Below, in pieces: positions 10,988 through 21,226 of a stretch of 64,000 nt of DNA. The translations under genes and the position numbers were made by a program. This DNA comes from Cladocopium goreaui (Eukaryota; Sar; Dinophyceae; Suessiales; Symbiodiniaceae). How positions within the stretch are numbered: the stretch's first letter is position 1; every line of letters begins with the position of its first letter. Under the pieces are notes generated by a model. The model did no database searches. It was not told the origin of the DNA and saw only the letters and a list, made by a program, of their open reading frames with translations. The stretch is from NCBI GenBank assembly GCA_947184155.2, contig CAMXCT020001664.1, positions 1 through 64,000 of the forward strand, given 5' to 3'.

Positions 10988-12077
10988 ACGAAGGCAAATG
11001 TGACAACTGTGACAAATCCACAGTAGCTGTGAAAGTAGCTGTGAAAGTAGCTGTGAAAGTGAGTGAGTCGATCGACAATGCGTCATCATTTTTCAGTCAT
11101 TAGAATTATATCTTTACTTGTCATCATTTTTCATTATAACCTTATATTGTCCACATGTATGCATTTACTCCGAAGAAATGTTTGCTTGACATATCTGTCG
11201 TCTGAGTCGGAAAATGGCAAACATTGTCAATGTCAGATGTCTCATGCATCAAACACTTCAATGAAAGACTCTCTGAACAAATTAAAGTCTTCACTTTGCT
11301 AGTTCAGTGAGCTGTTGTATTAACTAATCATCAAGTCCCAGATTGGTGATCCGACTTGAGCTTGGCACCACTAACCAAGAACTGGCAGAGAAGACAATGT
11401 ATAGACCTTGATCAGCCTGGCAGCAGATTCCGAAAGAACTGTATGGAACAAAGTGGAAACCATTTATTAAACTATGGAGCTACTTGGATATGTCATATTG
11501 AACAGCAGTAGCCAATATCTAACTAAAATAAATGCCATAAGCTTGTGGACACATGTCACAGTCACAAGTCTCATAAGACCACACCTCATTGGTAAGAGCC
11601 TGGGCACAAGAATAAGTTTGATACAAGTTCAGACCCAGTGAATCAGTGAATGAGAAATGACACAAGTAACACGTAACTAAACATCATCATTCACTGGATT
11701 CTTGACTGAGCTCTCCACATCTCCAAATAGTTCCACACCTTGGCCAGCAGGAACTTAAACATGTGCGACATATATAAAATAAAACTGCTGAAAGATCTTG
11801 ACATCAAGTGCATATTCAGACAAAAGTTCGGAACAACATTGAATCACAAGTGTGTCTTTGCTTCGTCCTGTTTTTTTCTCCATCTGATCCCCTGACAATT
11901 GCTCATGCCTCACAGTCTGTCGCTACTATCGACCACACACAGACAAACTAGGCATAATTAACTTGGCACCATTGGTGCAACATGACATGTGTCTAACAAA
12001 AATATCACCATTTTCAGTGACATTTGACACAGTCACAGCACATAGCAAAGTACATATGTGCAATATACAAAAGGACA
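10988..12077. other. Spacer between genes B and C
   Basis: No convincing exon was found. It holds a short 12-bp repeat, AGCTGTGAAAGT times three (about 11027-11062), several ACANNTGT octamers, and AT-rich DNA. Confidence 0.5.
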
Positions 12078-14862
12078 TTAGACGCAATCATCTTCCACCA
12101 CTTGAGTGTCATCCCAATCATCACCATATTGAGGTACAGTTTGAGGAATCTCATCATCACCATCATGACAACAGAAATCATCAGGTGGCTCAACCTGGGA
12201 ATCTGTAACCCACTCACCATGACACATGTGACCACCAGGAACTGGAGAATTCTGAGACCCCACTGGCTCTGACACATCTGCACCCTTCTCCTCAAGAAAC
12301 GCATTCGACCTTCTGAGCGACTTGCACGGCGACTGGAACGAGGGGCAAGTCTTCCTCTTACCCTTGCCCTCAAGAGTGCCAAACACTTGTACAGATTTGT
12401 TCGGGCCACGCATAGTGATGGTAATATTCCATGGTCCATCCTGATGACAAGAGTTCAGAAACAAATTGAACTCTACAATGATATTGTGGGGAATCTACTG
12501 ACATATGAGTTTCGACATTGGGCATCCACAAAAACAAAATTCTTGTCTTAGATCTTATGATGCAGCATGTGCTAAATGAAAAAAATGAAATATTGTCACT
12601 GACGAACATCAGACCAGGGACAGGCAGCGGCTCAGCATCACTGACAAGACATCTGTACTCACCTGTGCGCCACTTGAGGACATCCATGACACTTGTCCCC
12701 GTCACCTTTTCCCAACCCTTCTGCGTGTCCCCCTTGGAAAGAAGATCAACTGTCGCCATGAGACACAGCTGACAAATGTAACAAATGATCTGGGGACAAA
12801 TGATTTGTGGTGAACTGCGCCTGGGCCACAAAGATAACGCAGGACATAACAAGTGCTGCAAGAATATGTTTGTATAACAAGTGAGGACCATGATAACTGG
12901 TGTCAAACAAGGCAGTGAAGAGGTGAAGAGTGCTTGTAGTCACTCACAAAATCTACATGAATCAAACGGATCTAACATGAGAAACCACATAACACAATCA
13001 TTACAGAAACCTACTACTGACACATGAAGAACAAGTGTCCACACTTGAGGTCTGCACTGCCCCACGCATCCAAAGATCCCAAAGAGCACCTGGCAAACGT
13101 CAAGCTAAGTGCACTCACATGTGTATGCCAGGATTGGGGGTATGGATGGATGCTGCGAGGGTATGGGTAACTGACACTTGACCAGTCAAGTTTCATTTTA
13201 TGTTCCGCCCCGCCCCCCTTCTTGACATGTGCAAATTCAAAGACAAACTTGCCAACCCCTAGAAATTGTGTCAGGACAGTCGACCCTGAATTGATGTTTT
13301 CCAGTATGCCCAGTATGCACTAAGAAAGAAACTCAGACAATTGCTGCACTTCTGAAAGGCTCATGTTTTAAAGTTCCCCTTCACTCCCAAGCTTCCAAGC
13401 TTCAAGAAGAAGCACTTATTGTTGTCACACATGACACATGAGCACACTCTGAAAGCAGAAAAAGACACCAATTCTTTTTTGACATGAAAAACTTGTTTAT
13501 TTGACTACCGCTCTTTGCAAAATGAACACATGTCATCATCAAATAAAATTGGATATATGTGCCATTGTGTCAAACTGTGGACAAATGTCTCGAGCTGCCT
13601 TTGTTCAAGTCAAGCCTTGTGCTCAACCAACGTTGGACATATGTTATCACGAACTAAGGTACACATGTATCGGAGGCGAGGGTGGAATGGCCGGAATCAC
13701 AGCATCAAGCTCCGTAGGCCTCAAGTAGATCCCCCACGCCTCAACACAGATTTGTCCTGAGCGCAGGCCATGCTGAGAAATGGAAAGTTGTGCCACTGGG
13801 ACTTCAAAAAGTAATTTCTGTTCAAAAACCAAAGCACAAAAACATGTCATGTGTCCAAAATAAAGTGCTATTGAAGAGGGAAGGCACCATCGACGACAAC
13901 AAATGTGTGATCCTGGTTGAAGGACAATTGTACATTGAAGAGCCTTCCACAGTAGGGGACAACTGTGACCTGAGCAGGCACGTTCTCATCGAGCCACGAC
14001 ACATGACGCTGCAGCGACGTGCGGCGACGCCGAGGGTTCCGATTGGCCCACTCAATCGCATCATGGAGCAGGTAGAGCTGTGCACTCCTTAGGGTGCAAA
14101 GCAAAATCACAAATGAGAACTAACACATGTACTGGAATATTTCAAGAATCATGTGTGGATCCAAGCTATGGATGCACCACTTATAAAAATCCAAACCTTT
14201 CAAGAACAGACTAGAAAAATATACTCATGTCAAAGGACAACAAGTCACTTCAGACACGGGTTGTCGGCACATGAGTCACAATTGATCGCAAAGGCGCCTT
14301 CATCATATGTCCTTAATGACAGTTTTCCACCAAGTCTTAAAATTGAATGAAGCAATGACATTCTATTCGAATGAAACCTCACCAAATCTCTCTTCCAAAG
14401 AATTTGACCCAACTGTCAACATGAAAGTAACATCGTGCAACTATTTTATTTTTTGGTTCAACGATAAAAAGGAAAATGTTGACCTCAAAAACAAGTGACT
14501 CCCTGTGGACTTCTGGCACTGCTGGATAGTTGTTGGACAATTGTATCGCCAACTGTAACCCCCTTGGTTGTCAAGTGGTTGCCATCAATGGCATCCCCAT
14601 AAATAAAAAAACACCAATACAAAAACAGTTGGCAAACCAATTATTTAACACATCCACTTTGAATTTCAACCATCAAAATATACAGTTCTAGTTTATCAAC
14701 AAGTAACTGACGCGTATCATTGCGTGGATCTGGAACTGGGCGGTGCAATGCCTCTGTTACAAACCGGACACCGGTGTCACCCAAGCCACACAAGTACTCA
14801 AAGACCAACGGCGTCGCCACTTGCGACTCAACCATACGAATGCGGTCCCCATGTCTAGCCAT
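12078..14862 (-). CDS. Gene C: unrecognised multi-exon protein
   Basis: The start is probably the ATG at 14862 (MARHGDRIRMVESQVATPLV). Exons: 14862 to about 14700; about 14093-13885 (SAQLYLLHDAIEWANRNPRR ... HTFVVVDG); about 13757-13660 (QICVEAWGIYLRPTELDAVI); perhaps 13095-13040; about 12768-12665 (MATVDLLSKGDTQKGWEKVT); 12447-12078, ending in an acidic tail (DDWDDTQVVEDDCV) and a stop. Donor GATG|GTGCCT and acceptor CTCAG|GACAAA join in phase (VVVDG-QICVEAW). The exon at 12665 ends at a strong GTGAGT donor, but the phase to 12447 does not fit directly, so a small exon is probably missing from this model. No domain is recognised. Confidence 0.5.
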
Positions 14863-15056
14863 GACAAATGACCACAGATGAAACCAAAAAAAAGTCTATG
14901 GCAGCTTGGGACAAATGTCTGCATTGATCGGCCAGGGATGTCAAAAACATGACTTGCTACTGCCAGAGATGTCAATGACATGAATGAGGAATGAAATAAA
15001 ACACCTTATTTTTGAAAATATGTACAATATTTTTTTTTAAAAAAAACATGGTTTTT

Positions 15057-15170
15057 ACAACTGACTAAGCAACTCCTCAGGCACAAAACAAGCCAGTAGC
15101 ACCTGTGTCGAAGAGATGTTGTTCAAGTCCACAATGAAGCAGCGGCGGGGCAAGACGGGGTAAGAGGGAA
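15057..15170 (-). CDS. Orphan terminal exon
   Basis: The minus strand reads LPRRCFIVDLNNISSTQVLL then ACFVPEELLSQL and a TAA stop at about 15057. The sequence looks protein-like, but no upstream exon is visible beyond 15.2 kb, where the ACANNTGT field and the gene-like DNA both end. Either a long intron separates it from the rest, or the gene is cut off here. Confidence 0.5.
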
Positions 15171-15199
15171 ACAAACGAAATTAAGGTACAATATGTTGT

Positions 15200-16400
15200 T
15201 GACACATGTCACCACTTTCTACTTATTTATATTATACTTGTTAGGACATAAATTTGAATTTGTACATAAACCATGCCATGTTTGTATTGGGGATTTGTTA
15301 ATTTTGCATATGCATATGGGATAATCAACCAGAGGATATCAAATATTTCAATTTCATGCAATTCATATCATATGATATCATATGAATATATAGTTTTAAA
15401 TAACATAAAGTCTCTGCAAACAAAATGTGGCAAAACAAAACTGTAGCTGCAAACAGTTGACTTGAAAAGAAAACAAACATGTGGGTGACGTGATCTTGTT
15501 CGATTAAGTCTTCTTATTCAAAACTTTTTTTTTCCTCAAAATTTCTCTTTTTCCCATGTTTTCTCATATTTTCCCATGTTTTCCCATGTTTTCTCATTTT
15601 AAAACTCTTTATAACTCAAAATCTCTCAATATAACTCTTGAAAAAACCTACCCTATCCAGAACTCACCTAGGTCAAGGTAGCACATTACAATTGGTGATT
15701 ACCATCGTCATTTATAAATCCATATGGTCCATATCAAATTTATCATTGTCATCCCGGTCCCAAACTCAACGGTCTCCTGGGTTCTTCGGGACTCCACCGC
15801 CAGGAGCCCATGGAACGCCACAAGGTGCTGCTCAAACTCGCCTTCAGAGAAGGCAATTTACCAATTGTAGATGGTGAAATAATGGCTATAACTGGGGTTA
15901 TAACATGTTACAACTGGGGTTATCTTTAAACATATTCATGGGGGCCTTAACTTGCTTAACTGACTTACAGCTGTTTTTTAGGGGACTGCACAACAAAGTG
16001 ATGAAACGAAGTTGTCTAGCAACAAATACGGACAAATAGATGGAACATATACACAATGTATCATAAATATACTATATAGTTGGGTGATATCTACATACCT
16101 TGTCATGTTTGTAGATGAATGTTCTAGAAAATGTGTGCTTGTCTAGCATCCAAGATGTAGAATGATGTTCTTGCACCAGCAGAAATGAAGGTTTCAACTA
16201 CGACAAAGAGATTTAACTCAGAGTTTGACCCACAAAACAGGCAAACATTTTACCAACAAAAACATAAGTCGTTGACCAACACCAGTAGAGGTTTTGTTGA
16301 TTGGTAGCAGCAAAATTGGGATACCCTCTGGCACTCGTTACCATGGCTGAAGAAACACCCAGTTTCATGTGCGAATATCAGGTGTGACTGGATGTAAAAT
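15200..16400. other. Non-coding AT-rich stretch
   Basis: No credible gene. There is a short repeat of TTTTCCCATGTTTTCTCA type (about 15550-15600), a nested ATATCATATGATATCATATG patch (about 15365-15390), and otherwise unique-looking AT-rich DNA. Confidence 0.5.
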
Positions 16401-16424
16401 CAATCTAGTTGATGTCAAATACAT

Positions 16425-16447
16425 ACATACATATGTGCATATATATG

Positions 16448-16480
<33 letters not shown>

Positions 16481-16535
16481 GTGTATATATATATATATGT
16501 GTATATATGTATATATATATGTATAATATACGTAT
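16425..16535. repeat. TA/TATATG microsatellite
   Basis: Run of (TA)n with interspersed TG/CA steps. Open frames here on either strand are Tyr/Ile low-complexity artefacts. Confidence 0.95.
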
Positions 16536-16725
16536 CGACTAAACCGGTGGTTTTCCTTTGCCAGTTTTCCCCTTTCAGGTCGCATCCCTTTTTTGCGCCC
16601 ACATGAACTGGCCGGAACCACCAATGAAGTGGTGAGGTCATATGAGCTCGCTAGAATTTACCCAGATTAATCCTGGTTTCAAGATTTGTCTAAAGACGTA
16701 TGTCTAAATCCCATGCTTCGTCATC

Positions 16726-16780
16726 AATTTATGATGGTTATATAAGTTATGTAATATAACTTATATAACCATCACAAATT
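16726..16780. repeat. Short perfect hairpin, 19-bp stem and 5-nt loop
   Basis: TGATGGTTATATAAGTTAT at 16732-16750 is the exact reverse complement of 16756-16774. The pairing extends a further 5 or so bases outward with one mismatch (AATTTATG against AATTTGTG). Confidence 0.9.
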
Positions 16781-16859
16781 GTTATATATATATATATATA
16801 TCCCTATGTTTGTTGGTTAACTTCCAATTTCTGACGGATCCCCATTGATGCTTGGTGAT

Positions 16860-16963
16860 CCCCATTTCTGACGGAACGTCCCCCTTGGATCATCGCACCT
16901 TCGCTGCCGCAGAGTCATGGTCGGACATCAAATCTCGACCTCCGTTGAGAAATTCGCGTCTGG
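16860..16963 (+). CDS. Possible isolated exon, doubtful
   Basis: This GC-richer patch encodes PPLDHRTFAAAESWSDIKSR and ends at a good donor (CTG|GTAAGA). No linked exons were found; it may be a relic. Confidence 0.2.
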
Positions 16964-17448
16964 TAAGATAACAGCAATTCTGCTATGGAAAATCACCATG
17001 GTTGCAAAAAAAAAACCTATAAATGGGCCATGTGCCATGTTCACTAGCTATGTATGATGATTGTATGATTCTTGACGTATTTTGAAATATATTCTGATTA
17101 CTCTATTACTTTGTCCCGGACACTGTTGGCTATCTTCTCCATATCTCTCCGTGTGTTCTGATCAATCCCCCTCTCCGATTCTCGCCCATTGTTTCCTGGT
17201 TAGGATCGCCCAGAAATGGAGGTGTACTGTATTGTGCAACACCATTTTTATGGGACAATTATGATAAAGGGGGTACCCTGTGTCCGGAAAAAAAACAAAG
17301 ATCCAAACTATATGCCGCACCTTTTGGACAACTCAGCATCGTTCTATCATCAACGTTTCAATCCGGGCTCAGCATCTTTTTTTCTCATGTTTTATAGAAC
17401 AATTGAGCCGTGTTCCATGGGTTTTTCATATTGTTAACACAAAGGTAT

Positions 17449-17554
17449 CCTCTGGTAAACTAACATAGCTATGGAAAATCACAATTTTTAATGGGTAAAT
17501 CAACTATAAATGACCATTTTCAATAGCTATGCAGCTATGTTAAATTACCAGAGG
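17449..17554. repeat. Fold-back repeat (CCTCTGGTAA...TTACCAGAGG)
   Basis: The left end CCTCTGGTAAACTAACATAG pairs with the right end, whose reverse complement reads CCTCTGGTAATTTAACATAG; both continue into GCTAT/GAAAAT. Related half-copies lie near 16980 (CTATGGAAAATCACC) and 42870-42975 (CTATGGTAAATGG ... CCATAGCTATC). Confidence 0.75.
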
Positions 17555-17719
17555 GTAAGTCACCATTTCTGCTTGAAAATCCCAAGAAATCTCCACCATC
17601 TCGAGCCTTCCTGAGCCCCTTGAAGCCACTGTCGCGCGCTGGGGGCGTTCCAAGGCTTGCCCGGGGCGTTCACTTGGCAGGGCCGACCTGGTGTTGAGCA
17701 AACGGTATCTTGAATCTAG

Positions 17720-18180
17720 TGTCGTATATATATATAATCTCATTTTATATACTATATTTTATTGTGTTATTTTTATAATATATATATATAGTGTTATTTT
17801 TTATGTATACCAAAAGATATATATATATATATATATTTACATTAAATTATATGTGTATCATACATATATATGCATGTAATACTTATATTACATAATATGT
17901 TTATATATATATATAGCAGATTATACACTATATATGCTATACCATATTGTATATATGTATATTTCAATAAATGTTTATTTTATACTATATACATGTATAT
18001 TGTATTATATGTGTATATTGTATTATATATGTATGTAGTAATATACATGTACGTTAAATTATATTATATGTGTAAACTATATATGTTTTATGAAATTGCA
18101 AAACTAAAGTAATTATATTGAATTATTATACTATATAACAAGACAATATAAAATAAAATATACTACATATATGACATTAC
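17720..18180. repeat. AT-rich low-complexity block
   Basis: Mostly TATAT/ATTATA steps with several degenerate (TA)n runs. No coding signal was seen. Confidence 0.9.
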
Positions 18181-18755
18181 ATTATATTACATCGACGACA
18201 TTGTATGTCTGTATGTGCTGTTCGCGGACTTCTCAAACACACAACGTCAGCGTACAGGCTGGGCCTAGAACTTCTTCTAAGAAAATGCAAACAGGTCCTA
18301 ATGAATAGACCCCTAGTGAGTCCCTGGTGTAAAATATATGTTTTCACATATTTTATTTGGGAATTCATCAAGTCTTGACCATATCGACTCCTTCAGAATG
18401 GATCCGTCCCACTAAAAGGGTGATATCTCTCTGATGCAAAGGTCCAATCCACGTTAGCATTTGGACAATCATTCACAGAAGTTTGTGGCTACTTTTGTTC
18501 TCCCCCAAGCTTGACTTCCGAGTAAGCCAGCCAGATTTACACATTTCCACTGGCAATGGGGATATCCAGACTTTAGCCATGTGGAAAATCCCCCAACATG
18601 TGTGGTCAGCCAGGGGTCTTACCGTCAACCCCCAGTTCTGCAGCTTAATCAGGGGGTTGACTGTAACAGACCCTAAGAAAACCAGCCCCGTGACCAAGGA
18701 GTTAAATCCACACTATAAAGGGTAGAGTGACTGTAGGTGAGGGGTTGATACCTTA

Positions 18756-18895
18756 CACACACATACATACATACATACATATATATATATATATACATGG
18801 ATATATATATATATATGGATATATATATATATATATATGGGCCATGTATATATATATATAGAGATAGGTATAGATATATATAAATATAAGCCTAC
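18756..18895. repeat. CATA/TA microsatellite
   Basis: (CATA)n passes into (TA)n, interrupted by GGATATATA units. Confidence 0.95.
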
Positions 18896-19315
18896 ATATC
18901 AAACCAACTATATACTTGCTTGGACAATAATTGCTGCTGTAATCAAGTTGTTGGCACGCCCCCCAATTATCACAGCATGGTAACTTCAGCCAATAACCAC
19001 TACAAGGACAGAGAGATGGAAAATGACGCAAAATGGCAGAGACGTAAATTTTCACAAAATCCACAAAATGTGTGCATTTTGAGGTCTGCTCAATAGGACC
19101 AGTTCATACTTTCATCTTTTTCGGCACTCAGGTTTGGTTCCATGAGTCATATGGAGTTTTCCTAAAATAGGGGTGCCCGAAATCATCCAAGTCATTAGAT
19201 CCTTTTAGTATTGAAACAACCATGGTGAGATGGGGTACCACCATTTTAGGAAACCCCCATATAAAAAAGCTAAATTACTTTACTTCGAGTTATCCCCACC
19301 ATGACATCTATACAT

Positions 19316-19857
19316 TTTGTTACTGGCAAATCTTCTGGCATTCTATCTGACATATCTTCTGGCATTTTATCTGGCAAACATTCAGGCATTCTATCTGGCA
19401 GATCTTCTGGCATTCTACCTCGCATATCTTCTGCAATATGTTCTGGCATATCTTCTGGCACTCTATCTGGCAAATCTTCTGGCGTTCTATCTGGCAAACA
19501 TTCTGGCACTTTAAAATCTGGCATACCTTCTGGCATTCTATCTGACATTCTATCTAGCATACCTTCTGGCATTCTATCTGACATTCTATTGGCATACCTT
19601 CTGGCATTCTATCTGGCATATCTTCTGGCATTTTATCTGGCATATCTTCTGGCATTCTATCTGGCATATCTTCTGGCATTCTACCTGGCATATCTTCTGG
19701 CATATCTTCTGACATTCTATCTGGCATTCTATCTGGCAAATCTTCTGGCGTTCTATCTGGCAAACATTCTGGCACTTTATCTGGCATACCTTCTGGCATT
19801 CTATCTGACATTCTATCTGGCATACCTTCTGGCATTCTATCTGGCATATCTTCTGCC
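19316..19857. repeat. Minisatellite of TCTGGCATTCTA / TCTGGCATATCT 12-mers
   Basis: About 45 units of 12 nt in mixed order. Because 12 is a multiple of 3, frames stay open on both strands (LAFYLAYLL on plus, MPDRMPEDMPDR on minus). These are repeat artefacts rather than genes. A shorter related array lies at 35924-36028. Confidence 0.95.
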
Positions 19858-20079
19858 CTAAGAATCATGGACCCCTGGAATGCAGGGGGCGGGGCCTTGC
19901 AATGCAGGGGGCGGGTCCCATCGCTACCCTGAGGAGGGGTCAAGACCCCATCAGATATGCAGGCATTGGGCCCGAGGGTTCTCATGCAATGATCTCAGGA
20001 TCTTCCTTATCAATCAGATGCATATATTAAATATAATATGGATCCCCATGTGGAAATGTTTGATTTACTACAATGCTTT

Positions 20080-20693
20080 CAACATGTAGCCATGTACTAT
20101 CTGCAACATCAGTAAATTCCACACCTTCATCACCCCCGGCCCATGGCAATTTCTTTTGCCGGTTGGTCGCAGCGGTCTTGATCTGAACGCGATGCCTCTC
20201 GGGAGAAGCTTGCGAGGCAGGGCTAGGGGAACCCAGAGTGATAGAGTGGAAGAGTGGGAAGTCACAGAGTTGGTCACAGCATGCTCATATAAAAAAGGGT
20301 GCTTGTGGGTTGAACTGTTGAACACATTGATTGCCCGGCCAGAGCGCCACCATTTGGGCCCAATATTCTTTGCTTGCCATGGCTTTTGAAGGGGAAAGAG
20401 CCGGAGGTGGCTGGTACTTTGGCAGCACTATATATATACTGCATACACATAAAAAAAAATATACATACATATGTATAATATTCATTACATGGCCATGCAA
20501 CATGGGCAGGGCTAGCTGCAGCTGACACCCTTCCCACATTGAGGATTGATGAAACTTCACCTTTCTGGCCAAGCATTCATTGAGTGTGCCAACAAAGAGC
20601 ACGGGAACATGATGTGCAACACCCTTTTCGGCAAAATTGATTGCGTGGCAAATATCAAATTTCATGACATGATGGAGTACTTGGATCTGCTAG
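20080..20693 (-). CDS. Gene E: unrecognised minus-strand exons
   Basis: Two convincing exons. About 20693-20572 follows an AG acceptor and encodes HHVMKFDICHAINFAEKGVA then HHVPVLFVGTLNECLARK, ending at donor GTGAAG. About 20245-20080 encodes SPERHRVQIKTAATNRQKK then LPWAGGDEGVEFTDVAD and STWLHVESIV. A middle exon around 20400-20330 (ASKEYWAQMVALWPGNQC) is likely but frame-uncertain. It points away from the plus-strand gene at 21.2 kb, so the strand switch lies between 20.7 and 21.2 kb. No domain is recognised. Confidence 0.5.
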
Positions 20694-21226
20694 TTGCCAT
20701 GTATCAACTGAGTCCAGAAGGCTGCTTTACTGCAATCATCACGTATGCAAAAAGCTGATGATATTTTTTGCATTGAACCATCTATTTTGAAAGGGTTCTA
20801 TGGCTAAGGAGACTTCACCATCTTTTTTCTGGCCTCTGTATTTGAGCTCATGGATCAGGAATGTGCGCTAGGGTTGAGTCAAAGAAAAACAAAACGCGAC
20901 CGCACACGCTGGTACCAGGATGACGCCTGCCTGAACCAAGTGCAGGTTCATTGTTTCATTGACAAAATGTAGCTGCGAACAATTGCGTTCCAAATCCTTT
21001 TTTATTTGCATTTATGGTATAGCGGCCCATGCTAGCATCTAAGGAGGCTTACTCCCTTTATGGCCTTCTTTCCTTTTCACGGAGATATTGGAGGAAAGCT
21101 ATGAAGCGAGGCACAAAAACTCAGGCTAGGGGATGTAAAACCATCAATCTGTTGAAACAAAATGCTTGTTGCATACCCATACCCCCAAGAAAAGGTCATC
21201 CACACATCCGTCATGACAGTCAGCAG

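Larger units (their letters stand above)
1..15200. other. Field of dense ACANNTGT palindromic octamers
   Basis: A hand count finds about 87 exact ACANNTGT octamers in 15.2 kb (examples near 346, 800, 2256, 3583, 5954, 7398, 7430, 8620, 9370, 10120, 11525, 13580, 15190). Random expectation for a six-base word is about 4. The centre is most often CA, AA, AT, TG, CT or GT. Most sites are preceded by G on the plus strand (GACANNTGT), so on the coding strand they read ACANNTGTC. They occur in exons, introns and intergenic DNA. Beyond 15.2 kb the word is rare, and about half of the remaining hits are ACATATGT inside TA microsatellites. The core CANNTG equals an E-box, but the meaning is unknown. 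Confidence 0.8.

Noticed and set aside
19301-19985. Long LAFYLAYLL and MPDRMPED open frames on opposite strands
   Set aside because: Produced by a 12-nt minisatellite whose unit length keeps every frame open; no splice or start context.
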